60,650 nt of DNA from an uncultured Mesonia sp. (GCA_958296185.1 CATQIB010000002.1:1-60650); one strand, 5' to 3'. Shown: positions 38,666 to 47,443, numbered from the stretch's first letter. Translations and numbers: made by a program. The notes: generated from the letters alone by a model not told the origin.

Positions 38666-39082
38666 TTATAAAAATTTCCCGGCTTCATTTTCATTGGGTA
38701 ATCTGCAGGTATTTTTTTTCCCGAACCAACGGTATCGGTTTTTAGCCACAATATCATAAATCACATTTCTAAAACCCGAAGGCAGAAATTTAAAATAGCT
38801 TATCACTCTAGGCCAACCTTTTAATTCGGCTGCTATTGCTATGGCAGCGTCAGATTTAATTTCATAAGTATTTCCTGGATCTATATATACAATAGAATCA
38901 ATTTTTTGCGTATCTATTCCGCGTTCAGCGAGCATTTGTTTCCCCAAATCGCTTTGTAGAGAAGCAAACCGAAAAACGTCTTTGCTATCACGCTTTATGA
39001 TAAAATCTACACTAGCATTGCACAGATTGCAGACACCATCAAACAAAACAATTTTTTTATTTACGGGTATTTCTTTTATCAT
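38666..39082 (-). CDS. DCC-family thiol-disulfide oxidoreductase-like protein
   Basis: A 138-residue protein with the DxxCxxC motif that names the family (VLFDGVCNLCNASVDFI, C18 and C21). Further conserved parts are DVFRFASLQSDLGKQML and a C-terminal YDIVAKNRYRWFGKK with a last cysteine in KKNTCRLP. The fold is thioredoxin-related; specific substrates are not known. Its start overlaps the mutS2 stop by four bases (ATGA), so the two are translated together. Confidence 0.9.
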   Translation of the reverse strand: MIKEIPVNKKIVLFDGVCNLCNASVDFIIKRDSKDVFRFASLQSDLGKQMLAERGIDTQKIDSIVYIDPGNTYEIKSDAAIAIAAELKGWPRVISYFKFLPSGFRNVIYDIVAKNRYRWFGKKNTCRLPNENEAGKFL

Positions 39083-41262
39083 TTTTTTGCTTTTTGAACT
39101 AACTCTAATTGTTTTAGAGGAGTTTCGGTGGTAAACATTCCATAATTTACCAATGCTTTTCCTTTTTCGATACGGTCTATGGTACCAATAGAACGACTGC
39201 CTTCTAAACGCACCCGATCATTAATACCAAAAGACGCCAATTGCTTTACCGTATTCTCTTTTGCTTTTTTCTCTTCTTTCTTTTTTTCTTCTTTTTTCTT
39301 CTGTCTTATTTTCTCTATTTTTTGCTGCGCTTCTTGCTCCAATTTCTTTTTGACAGCAATTTGTTTTTGTTTTTCCTTTTTATTGGCTTTTTTACGTTTA
39401 GAATTTTCTATAGCCACCAGCTTAAGGAATTCTGCTACCATCTCTTTTTTCTTTTTATTCTCGAAAAATCCCTTGGCTAAATCTTCAAATTTTTGACCTA
39501 AATAAATTAACTTTTGATTGCCATCATATAGCTCTTGAAAACCCTCTAACTTTTCCTGAATGCGTTTGTTGGTTTCGTCTAATTTTTGTTTTTCCTTTTG
39601 CGCTACAAGTTCTTTTTCTTTAAGTGAGGTGGTAGTTTTAACCAATTTTGAGCGTTCTTGTTGCAATTTTGCGATGCTTTTATCAAAACGCAATTTGCCG
39701 CGTTCAACCTTCTTTTTAGAGCGATTGATTAAACTAAAAGGGATACCATTTTTTTGTGCCACTTCAAAAGTAAAAGAACTTCCTGCTTCACCTAAATGCA
39801 GCTTAAACCGAGGTTCTAAGGTTTGGGCGTCAAAAAGCATATTAGCATTGCCAATGCCCGGTGTTTCTTGGGCCATTCGCTTTAAGTTGGCATAATGGGT
39901 AGTTATAATACCATAAGACTTTTTCTCGTAAAACACTTCTAAAAAAGTTTCAGCTAATGCACCCCCTAATTCTGGGTCGCTGCCCGTTCCAAATTCATCG
40001 ATAAGAAACAAAGTATGCGCATCGCATTGCTTTAAAAAATACCGCATATTTTTTAGTCGATACGAATAAGTACTCAAGTGGTTTTCAATACTTTGATTGT
40101 CGCCAATATCGGTTAAAACTTTATTAAAAAAGCACATACGTGAGTATTCGTGTACAGGTATTAACATACCCGCTTGTAGCATTACTTGTAAAAGCCCCAC
40201 GGTTTTAAGGGTAATACTTTTACCACCCGCATTGGGTCCAGAGATTACTACGATATGATTTTCTTCGTTTAATTGAATACTTTGCGGATAGGTTTTGACT
40301 CCCTTAGCCTGATTGCTTAGCAAGAGTAATGGGTGATAAGCCTCTTTTAAATCTAATTCTTGATCTTCAGAAAGAATAGGTAAAACGCCATTCATGCGCT
40401 TGGCATATTTTACCTTAGCCGCAGTTAAATCTATAAAACTTAAAAAATCTTGATAGGCTTTTAGCAGGTTTACATGTGGCCTTATGGTATTAGTCAATGC
40501 CTTTAAAATGCGTCTGATTTCTTCTTTTTCTTCAAAAACTAAATTGCCCAATTCACGTTCAAGATTCAAAGTGCGTTCGGGCTGAATATATATGATACTT
40601 CCCGTTTTAGAGCTTCCTAGCACAGCGCCTTTTACCTTTTTTCTATGCATGGCCGTTACTGCCAAAACCCGAATATTGTCGACTACACTTTCTTTGATAT
40701 CGGCTAAAAAGCCCAATGCGTTATAGTGACCCAACGCAGAATTAAAGCTGCTGTTTAATTGGCCTTGAACCGCTTGTATAGATCGCCTAACTTGCTGAAG
40801 CAGGGGAGAAGCCTCACTGCGCACCTCACCGTACTCATCGATAATAGTCTCAATATCCTCTTCAATTTGCGAAGTATAATAAACCTCTTGACTACGCTGA
40901 TATAAATTAGGATAAAGTTCTTGGTATTTGTGGAAATACCGTAACTGAATATTGCTGGTTTGCGCCAAAGAAAAAATCTTTCGAAAACTCAGTAATTCAA
41001 GTACACTATTTTCTAATTTTAAAAGCTTGATTTCTTTATCTACCGCATCAAAACCATGATTAGGAACTGGTTTTTCTTCAAAAGCAGAAGATTTATATTC
41101 CTGGGTTTGAAACAGCGATTGCTTACTAGCTTCAACGCTAGGGTAGGGCTTTAGATTCAAAGCCAAATCTTTACCGTTGCTGGTAATACAAGCTTCGGCC
41201 AGTTGTGCGCCAATTTGATTAAACTCTAAATCTGTTAATGTTTTTTCTGAAATCTTAATCAT
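39079..41262 (-). CDS. mutS2: MutS2-family ATPase, apparently without Smr domain
   Basis: A 727-residue MutS2-like protein. In order: N-terminal helical clamp and core region, ATPase with Walker A GPNAGGKS near residue 340 and Walker B LFLIDEFGTGSDPE near 420, then a long Lys/Glu-rich coiled coil (about 520-670), then a small KOW-like segment (NDRVRLEGSRSIGTIDRIEK) at the end. Typical MutS2 proteins have about 780 residues and close with an Smr nuclease domain; it is missing here and the frame is clean to the stop. MutS2 suppresses recombination in some species and rescues collided ribosomes in others. A minus-strand -7 box may lie at 41288-41295. Confidence 0.9.
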   Translation of the reverse strand: MIKISEKTLTDLEFNQIGAQLAEACITSNGKDLALNLKPYPSVEASKQSLFQTQEYKSSAFEEKPVPNHGFDAVDKEIKLLKLENSVLELLSFRKIFSLAQTSNIQLRYFHKYQELYPNLYQRSQEVYYTSQIEEDIETIIDEYGEVRSEASPLLQQVRRSIQAVQGQLNSSFNSALGHYNALGFLADIKESVVDNIRVLAVTAMHRKKVKGAVLGSSKTGSIIYIQPERTLNLERELGNLVFEEKEEIRRILKALTNTIRPHVNLLKAYQDFLSFIDLTAAKVKYAKRMNGVLPILSEDQELDLKEAYHPLLLLSNQAKGVKTYPQSIQLNEENHIVVISGPNAGGKSITLKTVGLLQVMLQAGMLIPVHEYSRMCFFNKVLTDIGDNQSIENHLSTYSYRLKNMRYFLKQCDAHTLFLIDEFGTGSDPELGGALAETFLEVFYEKKSYGIITTHYANLKRMAQETPGIGNANMLFDAQTLEPRFKLHLGEAGSSFTFEVAQKNGIPFSLINRSKKKVERGKLRFDKSIAKLQQERSKLVKTTTSLKEKELVAQKEKQKLDETNKRIQEKLEGFQELYDGNQKLIYLGQKFEDLAKGFFENKKKKEMVAEFLKLVAIENSKRKKANKKEKQKQIAVKKKLEQEAQQKIEKIRQKKKEEKKKEEKKAKENTVKQLASFGINDRVRLEGSRSIGTIDRIEKGKALVNYGMFTTETPLKQLELVQKAKK

Positions 41263-41287
41263 AGTTTTTCTACATTCGTAGTCGGTA

Positions 41288-41295
41288 CAAATTTA
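41288..41295 (-). promoter_or_regulatory. Possible -7 box TAAATTTG for mutS2
   Basis: Perfect TAnnTTTG on the minus strand, 25 bases before the mutS2 ATG at 41262. No convincing -33 element was seen, and the ung gene starts 13 bases away on the other strand. Confidence 0.35.
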
Positions 41296-41307
41296 AATAA
41301 ATTATTG

Positions 41308-41973
41308 ATGGAATTTACCTTAAGTGAGCAATGGACAAAGGTATTGGAAAAAGAATTTACAAAAGATTACTTTACGGATTTAACTTCATTTTTAAATGAT
41401 GTTTACCGCAAAAAAACTTGTTACCCCTCTCCCGAATCTATTTTTAGAGCATTTAATTTGTGTGATTTTGATGAAACCAGGGTAGTTATTTTAGGGCAAG
41501 ATCCTTATCACGGACCTGGCCAAGCCGATGGATTAGCTTTTTCTGTACCCAATGGCATAAAGGCCCCTCCTAGTTTACGCAACATAATCAAAGAAATCGA
41601 GGAAGATACACAAGTAAAACCTCAAATTACAACCGATTTAAGTTCTTGGGCACAACAAGGTGTACTGTTGTTAAATGCCAGTTTAAGTGTAGAAGAGAAA
41701 AAACCCGGTAGCCATTTAAAAATGGGGTGGGAGCAATTTACAGATGCTTGTATACAAGCTATTTCTAAAGAAAAAAGTGGTGTAATTTTTATGCTCTGGG
41801 GCGGATTTGCACAGAAAAAGAAAAAATTAATAGATGTTGAAAAACACCATATACTCATCAGCGGACATCCTTCTCCATTAAGTGCGAATAGAGGCTATTG
41901 GTTCGGAAATAAACACTTTACTAAAGTCAACGAAATTTTAATCCGTAAAGGAGAAAATCCTATACAATGGTAA
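41308..41973 (+). CDS. ung: Uracil-DNA glycosylase, family 1
   Basis: Removes uracil from DNA to begin base-excision repair. The start is the ATG at 41308; the TTG just before it is not needed. The 221 residues carry the catalytic-water motif GQDPYHGPGQADGLAFSV with D65, the PPSLRNIIKEIEED segment, LLLNASLSVEEKKPGSH and the C-terminal HPSPLSANRGYWF loop (catalytic His near 187). It is divergent from mutS2 with about 45 bases between them and convergent with a tiny gene one base beyond its stop. Confidence 0.97.
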   Translation: MEFTLSEQWTKVLEKEFTKDYFTDLTSFLNDVYRKKTCYPSPESIFRAFNLCDFDETRVVILGQDPYHGPGQADGLAFSVPNGIKAPPSLRNIIKEIEEDTQVKPQITTDLSSWAQQGVLLLNASLSVEEKKPGSHLKMGWEQFTDACIQAISKEKSGVIFMLWGGFAQKKKKLIDVEKHHILISGHPSPLSANRGYWFGNKHFTKVNEILIRKGENPIQW

Positions 41974-41974
41974 G

Positions 41975-42091
41975 TTATTCTACACCATACTTTTCGGTGT
42001 CTGGTTGATTCTCTAATTTATTTCTACTGAAAAGAAATAAAATCAAATTTAAAAACAACAATACTGCTAAAACAATTAAAAAAACAATCAT
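41975..42091 (-). CDS. Small single-helix membrane peptide, 38 residues
   Basis: An ATG-started ORF of 38 residues. It begins MIVFLIVLAVLLFLNLILF, one strongly hydrophobic helix, continues with a basic stop-transfer stretch FLFSRNKLENQ and ends PDTEKYGVE. The helix plus positive-inside pattern and an acidic tail are what real small membrane proteins look like. Its stop lies one base from the ung stop, so the space between ung and the gene at 42147 is fully used. There is no Shine-Dalgarno sequence, as is normal here. I recall similar short proteins in flavobacteria but cannot name a family. Confidence 0.5.
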   Translation of the reverse strand: MIVFLIVLAVLLFLNLILFLFSRNKLENQPDTEKYGVE

Positions 42092-42146
42092 AATCTCTGG
42101 CCTTTACTCACTAGATGCAAAAAAGGCGCAAAGGTTGCGTTAATTT

Positions 42147-42995
42147 TTAAACTACACAAATATCTTGGTGCTTTGAACGTGAATTTATTAAATCTAAGGC
42201 TAATAACTCTTTTTGAATTTCCTCTAATTCAGTCTTACTTAATTTATGTTGACTCCATTCAGTTTGATCAAGCCATTTTTCAACATCAGCTTTAGCTAAC
42301 TTATACCTATCGGCAATTTCTTCAATTAAATCAGTTTGATTTTTCAAATTAGCCGAAATCTTATTAATCACACTTAAAAGAGTTTTTATTAAAATTTCAT
42401 TCTGCTGTATAAATTCTTCTTTTGCAACCAATACAAAGCAAGGCCAAGGCGTTGGAATATCGCCCAAGCGTCTAAAAATTTTAGTATCTACATATGGTTT
42501 AGTGGTAAAATGTTCCCATAAAAAATACTGAGCTTGATCTTTTGGGAGAGCTTTCAAGGCTCCGTTTAAATTTTTCACGTTTTCAAAAGCCAAGTTTTTG
42601 AGATCCCAATTCTGTTGTTTGGCATGCACAAAAGCCATGAGATGACTCCCCGAACCCAGTCGGCTTATGGCCGCTTTTGTGCCTTTTAGTTGTTCTACAT
42701 CAGTATAAGAAGAATTCTCAGCAACGTGAATTCCCCACATGAGTGGCGTATCAACAAATTTTTGTAAAATTTGAAAGGGATAGTCTTTCTCAATTGCTTG
42801 AATAGCGCTCTCGGTAAGCATGACCGCAATATTTATATCATCATTGGCAAGGGCTTTGATCAATTCGCCAGAACCACCATAAAAGTCTTGCCAGGTGAGC
42901 TTTATATTTTGTGATATAAACTTTTTTTGTTCGATCGCTTTGTGCCAAGGAAAATTAAAATGCTCGGGCACACCACCGATTTTTATTTCTTTCAT
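42147..42995 (-). CDS. Orphan periplasmic-binding-protein-like (PBP2) protein
   Basis: A 282-residue protein of the type 2 substrate-binding fold, closest in pattern to the SsuA/THI5-like and Ca3427-like groups. It has IKIGGVPEHFNFPWHKAIEQ at the start, VMLTESAIQAI near 60 and GTKAAISRLGSGSHLMAFVHA near 105. It has no signal peptide or lipobox and no ABC permease or ATPase beside it, so it probably acts in the cytoplasm, perhaps as an enzyme or sensor using the same fold. The ligand is unknown. It overlaps the ppk1 stop by four bases, which links it to polyphosphate kinase translation. Confidence 0.8.
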   Translation of the reverse strand: MKEIKIGGVPEHFNFPWHKAIEQKKFISQNIKLTWQDFYGGSGELIKALANDDINIAVMLTESAIQAIEKDYPFQILQKFVDTPLMWGIHVAENSSYTDVEQLKGTKAAISRLGSGSHLMAFVHAKQQNWDLKNLAFENVKNLNGALKALPKDQAQYFLWEHFTTKPYVDTKIFRRLGDIPTPWPCFVLVAKEEFIQQNEILIKTLLSVINKISANLKNQTDLIEEIADRYKLAKADVEKWLDQTEWSQHKLSKTELEEIQKELLALDLINSRSKHQDICVV

Positions 42996-45046
42996 GCTTT
43001 GTGTTTTTCTTTTAAATAGGAGTAAATTTTAACTTGAGATCGTATAGGTTTCTCTCCTTGGGCTTGGGCTACATACCTATTATCCTCCAAATAATCTTGA
43101 ATACGTGCTTTTTGATTATCTTGAAATTGTAAATTTAATATTTCCCGAAGCTCTTTAAAAATAGATGCATCAATTATTGGTAAAAGTACTTCGATACGCC
43201 TATCTAAGTTACGCTCCATCCAATCTGCACTACCCATATACATTTTAGGATTCCCATTATTATGAAAAATATAAATTCTACCGTGTTCTAAATAATTATC
43301 AAGAATACTGGTTATGTAAATATTTTCGCTTAATCCTTTTACTCCGGCACGCAAGCAGGTAAAACCGCGTACCAGCAACCTTACCTTTACACCGCTTTGG
43401 CTCGCTCTATAGAGTAAATTAATAATTTCTTGATCTTCAAGTGAATTTAGTTTTGCTTCTATTTTGGCTTCATTACCTGCCTGTGCGTGATCAATTTCTT
43501 GCAATATTAATTGCGTAAAGGTTCTACGCGTGTTGAACGGAGATATGAGTAGGTGATTCGCCCGAGGTATAATCAATTCCCCTTCAAGAACTTTAAATAA
43601 TCTATCCAATTCTTTTGTAGCTTTTTCTTGCGCGGTAAAAATGCCGTGGTCACAATAAATTTTACTGGTTTCGCTATTGAAATTTCCCGTACCTATGTAA
43701 GCGTAGCGGCATTTTTCGCCGTTTTCAATCCGGTTGATGAGAAAAACTTTAGAGTGGACTTTAATTTTAGGATAGCTATAAATTACCTTAGCCCCTAATT
43801 TTTCAAACTTCCGACCCCAAATAATGTTGTTTTCTTCGTCAAAGCGTGCTTTGGCTTCAATAAAAACAGTAACCGTAATCCCATTTTTAATTGCTTTGAT
43901 TAAGGAGCTTGTAAGTTTAGATTCATCGGCAACACGATAAAGGGATATTTTTATATCAGTAACCGAATGGTCTTTAGCGGCTTGCTCTAAAAAATTTTCA
44001 ACTACTTCAAAATCCATATAGGGAAAATGAACCAAAACATCTTTGTCTTTCACCACCTTAAAGTAATCTTCTTGATTAAGAAAAGCTTTGTGTTTTAAAG
44101 GATCTAATTCCTCTTTTTTTAAATCCAGCTTATTTTTAGGAATAGGGAAATCAAAGAAATCACTAAAGTTATGGTAACGACCACCAGGCATTAAGTCTAC
44201 TTTACCTAATTGAAGATGTTTGCGTAAGGCTTTTAAGGTATTTTGAGGAATGGCGGCATCGTAGAGTAGGCGGGTAGGCTGCCCATTGGTACGTTGAGCC
44301 AGAGAGTCATATATTTTTTCGGCTAATTCACCATCGTATTTATCTTCGATGTACAGTTCTGCATCTCGAGACATTTTCACTTCGTAAATTCCCTCTATCT
44401 GCTCACCAGGAAAAACATCAGTCATCATCATTCTTATAACATCGTCAATAAAAGTTATAAAATAACCTTTACTTTTATCATTAAAGACATAAAATCTGCC
44501 AAAATCTGGAAAAGGTATGTTGACTAGGCCTGCGTGATTATCTTCTTTGAAATTCACCAAAAAATATATAGTGTCATTTTTTAAAAAAACGGGCTTTTTT
44601 TCTTCAAAAGAAATGATTTGAGGAACTAATTTAGGTTTAAGCGTTTTTTGAAAAAGTTGCTTCGTTTCATTAATTTGTTCTCGATTATAATCTTTCTCAT
44701 TTAAAAGAAATATTCCATTTCTGGCTAAATCAGGTATTATCATTTCGTAAAAAACCCTTCCAAAATCAGCTTGCATACTTTTAACCTCCGTTAAAATTTG
44801 TTTTACCTTTTTGTTAGGTTTAAAGACTAATTTTTTACGTAAACTTTTTTTAACTTTTTTGATTTGGCGCAATTGAGAAACCCGTACCCTAAAATATTCA
44901 TCTAAATTAGAGGAAAAAATCGCCAAAAATTTAATGCGCTCATATAAGGGATTTACGCTGTCTTGAGCTTCCTGCAAAACGCGTTTATTAAAATTTAGCC
45001 AATCTAAATCCCTGTGTTTATAATTTTCGTCGTGGCTTTCTTTCAT
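42992..45046 (-). CDS. ppk1: Polyphosphate kinase 1
   Basis: Reversibly makes polyphosphate from ATP. The 684 residues show the N-terminal helical domain (DLDWLNFNKRVLQEAQD, then FLAIFSSNLDEYFRVRV), the head domain, and the two catalytic C-terminal domains. The autophosphorylated histidine lies in KIKVHSKVFLI near residue 430, and the second conserved histidine in LEHGRIYIFHN near 590. YMGSADWMERNLDRRIE is also typical. It overlaps the downstream binding-protein gene by four bases. Polyphosphate links this locus to stress survival. Confidence 0.97.
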   Translation of the reverse strand: MKESHDENYKHRDLDWLNFNKRVLQEAQDSVNPLYERIKFLAIFSSNLDEYFRVRVSQLRQIKKVKKSLRKKLVFKPNKKVKQILTEVKSMQADFGRVFYEMIIPDLARNGIFLLNEKDYNREQINETKQLFQKTLKPKLVPQIISFEEKKPVFLKNDTIYFLVNFKEDNHAGLVNIPFPDFGRFYVFNDKSKGYFITFIDDVIRMMMTDVFPGEQIEGIYEVKMSRDAELYIEDKYDGELAEKIYDSLAQRTNGQPTRLLYDAAIPQNTLKALRKHLQLGKVDLMPGGRYHNFSDFFDFPIPKNKLDLKKEELDPLKHKAFLNQEDYFKVVKDKDVLVHFPYMDFEVVENFLEQAAKDHSVTDIKISLYRVADESKLTSSLIKAIKNGITVTVFIEAKARFDEENNIIWGRKFEKLGAKVIYSYPKIKVHSKVFLINRIENGEKCRYAYIGTGNFNSETSKIYCDHGIFTAQEKATKELDRLFKVLEGELIIPRANHLLISPFNTRRTFTQLILQEIDHAQAGNEAKIEAKLNSLEDQEIINLLYRASQSGVKVRLLVRGFTCLRAGVKGLSENIYITSILDNYLEHGRIYIFHNNGNPKMYMGSADWMERNLDRRIEVLLPIIDASIFKELREILNLQFQDNQKARIQDYLEDNRYVAQAQGEKPIRSQVKIYSYLKEKHKA

Positions 45047-45107
45047 TTTTTGAATTTGCTCAAAACTACTAATAAAAAATAGGGGTTCTTTTTAATAGTT
45101 TGTTAAA

Positions 45108-45989
45108 TCAATCAAGCTTTACCAATTGGTTAAGGGTGTACAAGATTAGTTTATCTACACTTTCTTTGGGTTGTTCACTAAAATTACCCGTTGCTCGGTT
45201 GGCAATAATGGCATTGATTGCGGCCGCTCTGTGTCCTAAAATTTTGCTTAGTCCAAAAATTGCACTGGTTTCCATTTCAAGATTGGTAATTATTTCATTG
45301 TTGTACCGAAAATCAACCAACTGATCTATAAAACTGGGGTCTTGTAGTTTTGCACGCAAAACACGCCCCTGCGGACCGTAAAATCCTACATTAGAACCGG
45401 TGATTCCTAATCTTATATCTTGACCTGCAGCTAAAAGATTAACAACCTGCTCATCGCCATCAATAATATAGGGTTTAGGTTTACCTGGGTGAATTTTTAA
45501 ATGCTTTTGAATGGCTTTCGTAAAGCTAGGATTAATGGCCTTGTCACTTTCATAATAAAAAATCAAACCATCAAATCCCAGGCCTTTTTGAGAAACAACA
45601 AATGAATCAACCGGTATACTCTTTTGTATGGATCCAGAAGTGCCAATACGCACAAAAGTTAATTGCTTATGATCTGACTTAGGTGTTCGGGTTTTAAGAT
45701 TGATATTGGCAAGCGCATCGAGTTCATTAAGTACAATATCGATATTATCTGTGCCAATACCAGTAGATATAACTGTAAAACGTTTCCCTTTATAGGTTCC
45801 TGTTTTGGTGTGAAACTCCCGTTTATCAACGCTATATTCAAGGGTGTCGAAATGTTTTGCAACACGGTTAACTCGATTAGGATCACCCACCGTAATTATA
45901 GTTTCGGCTATCTGATGTGGTAATAAATTGAGATGATATACGCTTCCATCGGGATTTAAGATTAACTCACTTTCTTTGATTGCTTCCAT
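45108..45989 (-). CDS. Nucleoside phosphorylase (uridine-phosphorylase-like)
   Basis: A 293-residue enzyme of the NP-I family that splits nucleosides with phosphate. It contains ITVGDPNRVNRVAKHF (phosphate-binding start), STGIGTDNIDIVLNEL, RIGTSGSIQKSIPVDSFVVS and NLEMETSAIFGLSKILGHRA (the ExE ribose-binding motif). The pattern is nearer uridine phosphorylase than PNP or MTAN, but base specificity is not certain. It lies 61 bases after ppk1 starts on the same strand and 12 bases after the SUI1 gene. Confidence 0.9.
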   Translation of the reverse strand: MEAIKESELILNPDGSVYHLNLLPHQIAETIITVGDPNRVNRVAKHFDTLEYSVDKREFHTKTGTYKGKRFTVISTGIGTDNIDIVLNELDALANINLKTRTPKSDHKQLTFVRIGTSGSIQKSIPVDSFVVSQKGLGFDGLIFYYESDKAINPSFTKAIQKHLKIHPGKPKPYIIDGDEQVVNLLAAGQDIRLGITGSNVGFYGPQGRVLRAKLQDPSFIDQLVDFRYNNEIITNLEMETSAIFGLSKILGHRAAAINAIIANRATGNFSEQPKESVDKLILYTLNQLVKLD

Positions 45990-46001
45990 TTTATTATTTT
46001 A

Positions 46002-46334
46002 TTATCCGCCTACGCGCTTTACATTAAACCCTCTTTGTTTGAGCGATTCCATAATTTGCGGCCGGTAATCCCCTTGTATAATAATTTCTTCATTTTTAAA
46101 AGAACCACCTACACCCAATTGTGTTTTCAGCTCTTTTGCCAACTGTTTAAAATCTTCTTGTGCTCCAGTATATCCCGAAATAATGGTTACGGGTTTGCCC
46201 TTTCGCTTTTCATACTTACATAACAAAGGCTCCTCTTGAATCCATAAAGTATCATGCTCTTCTGTGGGCTCATCATTGCTTTTCTCGGGTTGATGATCGG
46301 GGAATAATTTTTTTAATTGATCTTCTAAATCCAT
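46002..46334 (-). CDS. SUI1/YciH-family translation initiation factor
   Basis: A 110-residue protein homologous to eukaryotic eIF1 and bacterial YciH. The C-terminal SUI1 domain has KRKGKPVTIISGYTGAQEDF, LKTQLGVGGSFKNEEIIIQG and DYRPQIMESLKQRGF. The N-terminal 40 residues are acidic and linker-like. YciH relatives are thought to discriminate against poor initiation complexes. It sits two bases after the oxygenase gene and 12 before the phosphorylase. Confidence 0.94.
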   Translation of the reverse strand: MDLEDQLKKLFPDHQPEKSNDEPTEEHDTLWIQEEPLLCKYEKRKGKPVTIISGYTGAQEDFKQLAKELKTQLGVGGSFKNEEIIIQGDYRPQIMESLKQRGFNVKRVGG

Positions 46335-46336
46335 AT

Positions 46337-47296
46337 TTATTTTTTATCAATAAGACCAATTTCAACTAAGCGTTGGTGTAAAAATTCACCAGCAGTAATA
46401 TCTTCATACTGTTTTGGATTATCCTCATTCACACATTCTTCTAAGCAATTTAGTTTCATACTGCTTTTAGGGTGCATAAAAAAAGGAATAGAGTACCTTG
46501 GTTTACCCCATTCTTCTTTAGGAGGATTAACAACACGATGAATCGTTGAGCGCAATTTATTGTTGGTGTGTCGTTCTAACATATCACCCACATTAATTAC
46601 TAATTCATCTTCTTGAGGTATAGCATCAATCCATTGACCATCTTTTCTTAAAACCTGCAGGCCACCCGTAGAAGCTCCCATTAACAAGGTAATTAAGTTA
46701 ATATCACCATGTGCACCTGCTCTTACAGCTCCCTTTGGTTCACTTGTAATAGGCGGATAGTGTATAGGTCTTAAAATACTATTACCATCTTGCACCCATT
46801 GGTCAAAATAATGCTCGTCTAAACCGATGTATAAAGCTAAAGCCCTAAGTACATAAATACCAGTTTTTTCAAGCATTCTATAAGCTTCCATTCCGGTTTT
46901 ATTAAAATCTTGTAGTTCTTTCACTTCTACATTTTTAGGATACTCTTCTTCTAACTGGTTAGGTGCTGTTGGCTCTTGACCAAAATGCCAAAACTCTTTT
47001 AAATCGCCTTCTTTTTTACCCTTTGCATGTTCTTTACCAAAAGAAATATACCCGCGTTGGCCGCCTAAGCCCTCTATTTCATATTTTTGTTTTACCGCTA
47101 AAGGTAAATCAAAAAAAGCTTTAACTTCTTTGTACAATTCTTTGACTAAATCATCGCTTAAAAAATGATTACTTAGTGATACAAAGCCTATTTCTTCATA
47201 AGCTTCACCTATTTCCTTAACAAATTTCTCCTTCCTTTTAGGATCATCACTAATGAAATCTGCCAAATTTACGCTAGGTATATTGGTATATGCCAT
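46337..47296 (-). CDS. Isopenicillin-N-synthase-family 2-oxoglutarate/Fe(II) oxygenase
   Basis: A 319-residue non-haem iron dioxygenase. Iron ligands are H196 and D198 (AHGDINLITLL) and H253 (LRSTIHRVVNPP); R267 and S269 (PRYSIPFFMHP) bind the 2-oxoglutarate carboxylate. The DIOX_N domain covers residues 5-120. The substrate is unknown; bacterial members hydroxylate amino acids or small metabolites, and the name does not imply beta-lactam synthesis. A perfect TAnnTTTG box lies 26 bases upstream, and the gene heads the set oxygenase, SUI1, phosphorylase. It is divergent from the E1 gene. Confidence 0.92.
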   Translation of the reverse strand: MAYTNIPSVNLADFISDDPKRKEKFVKEIGEAYEEIGFVSLSNHFLSDDLVKELYKEVKAFFDLPLAVKQKYEIEGLGGQRGYISFGKEHAKGKKEGDLKEFWHFGQEPTAPNQLEEEYPKNVEVKELQDFNKTGMEAYRMLEKTGIYVLRALALYIGLDEHYFDQWVQDGNSILRPIHYPPITSEPKGAVRAGAHGDINLITLLMGASTGGLQVLRKDGQWIDAIPQEDELVINVGDMLERHTNNKLRSTIHRVVNPPKEEWGKPRYSIPFFMHPKSSMKLNCLEECVNEDNPKQYEDITAGEFLHQRLVEIGLIDKK

Positions 47297-47321
47297 GGTT
47301 TTTCTATTTAAAATGAATACA

Positions 47322-47329
47322 CAAATATA
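47322..47329 (-). promoter_or_regulatory. -7 box TATATTTG for the oxygenase gene
   Basis: Perfect TAnnTTTG on the minus strand, 25 bases before the ATG at 47296. It is part of a divergent promoter region shared with the E1 gene. The -33 element is not obvious. Confidence 0.45.
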
Positions 47330-47398
47330 TTAAAATTATAAGGATAAAAAGGAGTATAATTAATTTGGCAGAAACCTAGCAACTTTCAAATATCTTTA

Positions 47399-47406
47399 TA
47401 AATTTG
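47399..47406 (+). promoter_or_regulatory. -7 box TAAATTTG for the E1 gene
   Basis: Perfect TAnnTTTG on the plus strand, 37 bases before the ATG at 47444, 69 bases from the oppositely directed box at 47322-47329. The -33 element is not obvious. Confidence 0.4.
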
Positions 47407-47443
47407 ATATTGATTTTTTAAATAGAATTTTACGAAACAATAT

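Noticed and set aside
39179..39895. Phe/Ser-rich plus-strand ORFs inside mutS2
   Set aside because: They are the complement of the Lys/Glu-rich coiled coil of MutS2; the apparent hydrophobic segments are a by-product of AAA/GAA codons.
46337..47296. Beta-lactam (isopenicillin) biosynthesis
   Set aside because: Only the broad iron-oxygenase family is supported; no peptide synthetase or related pathway gene is nearby.
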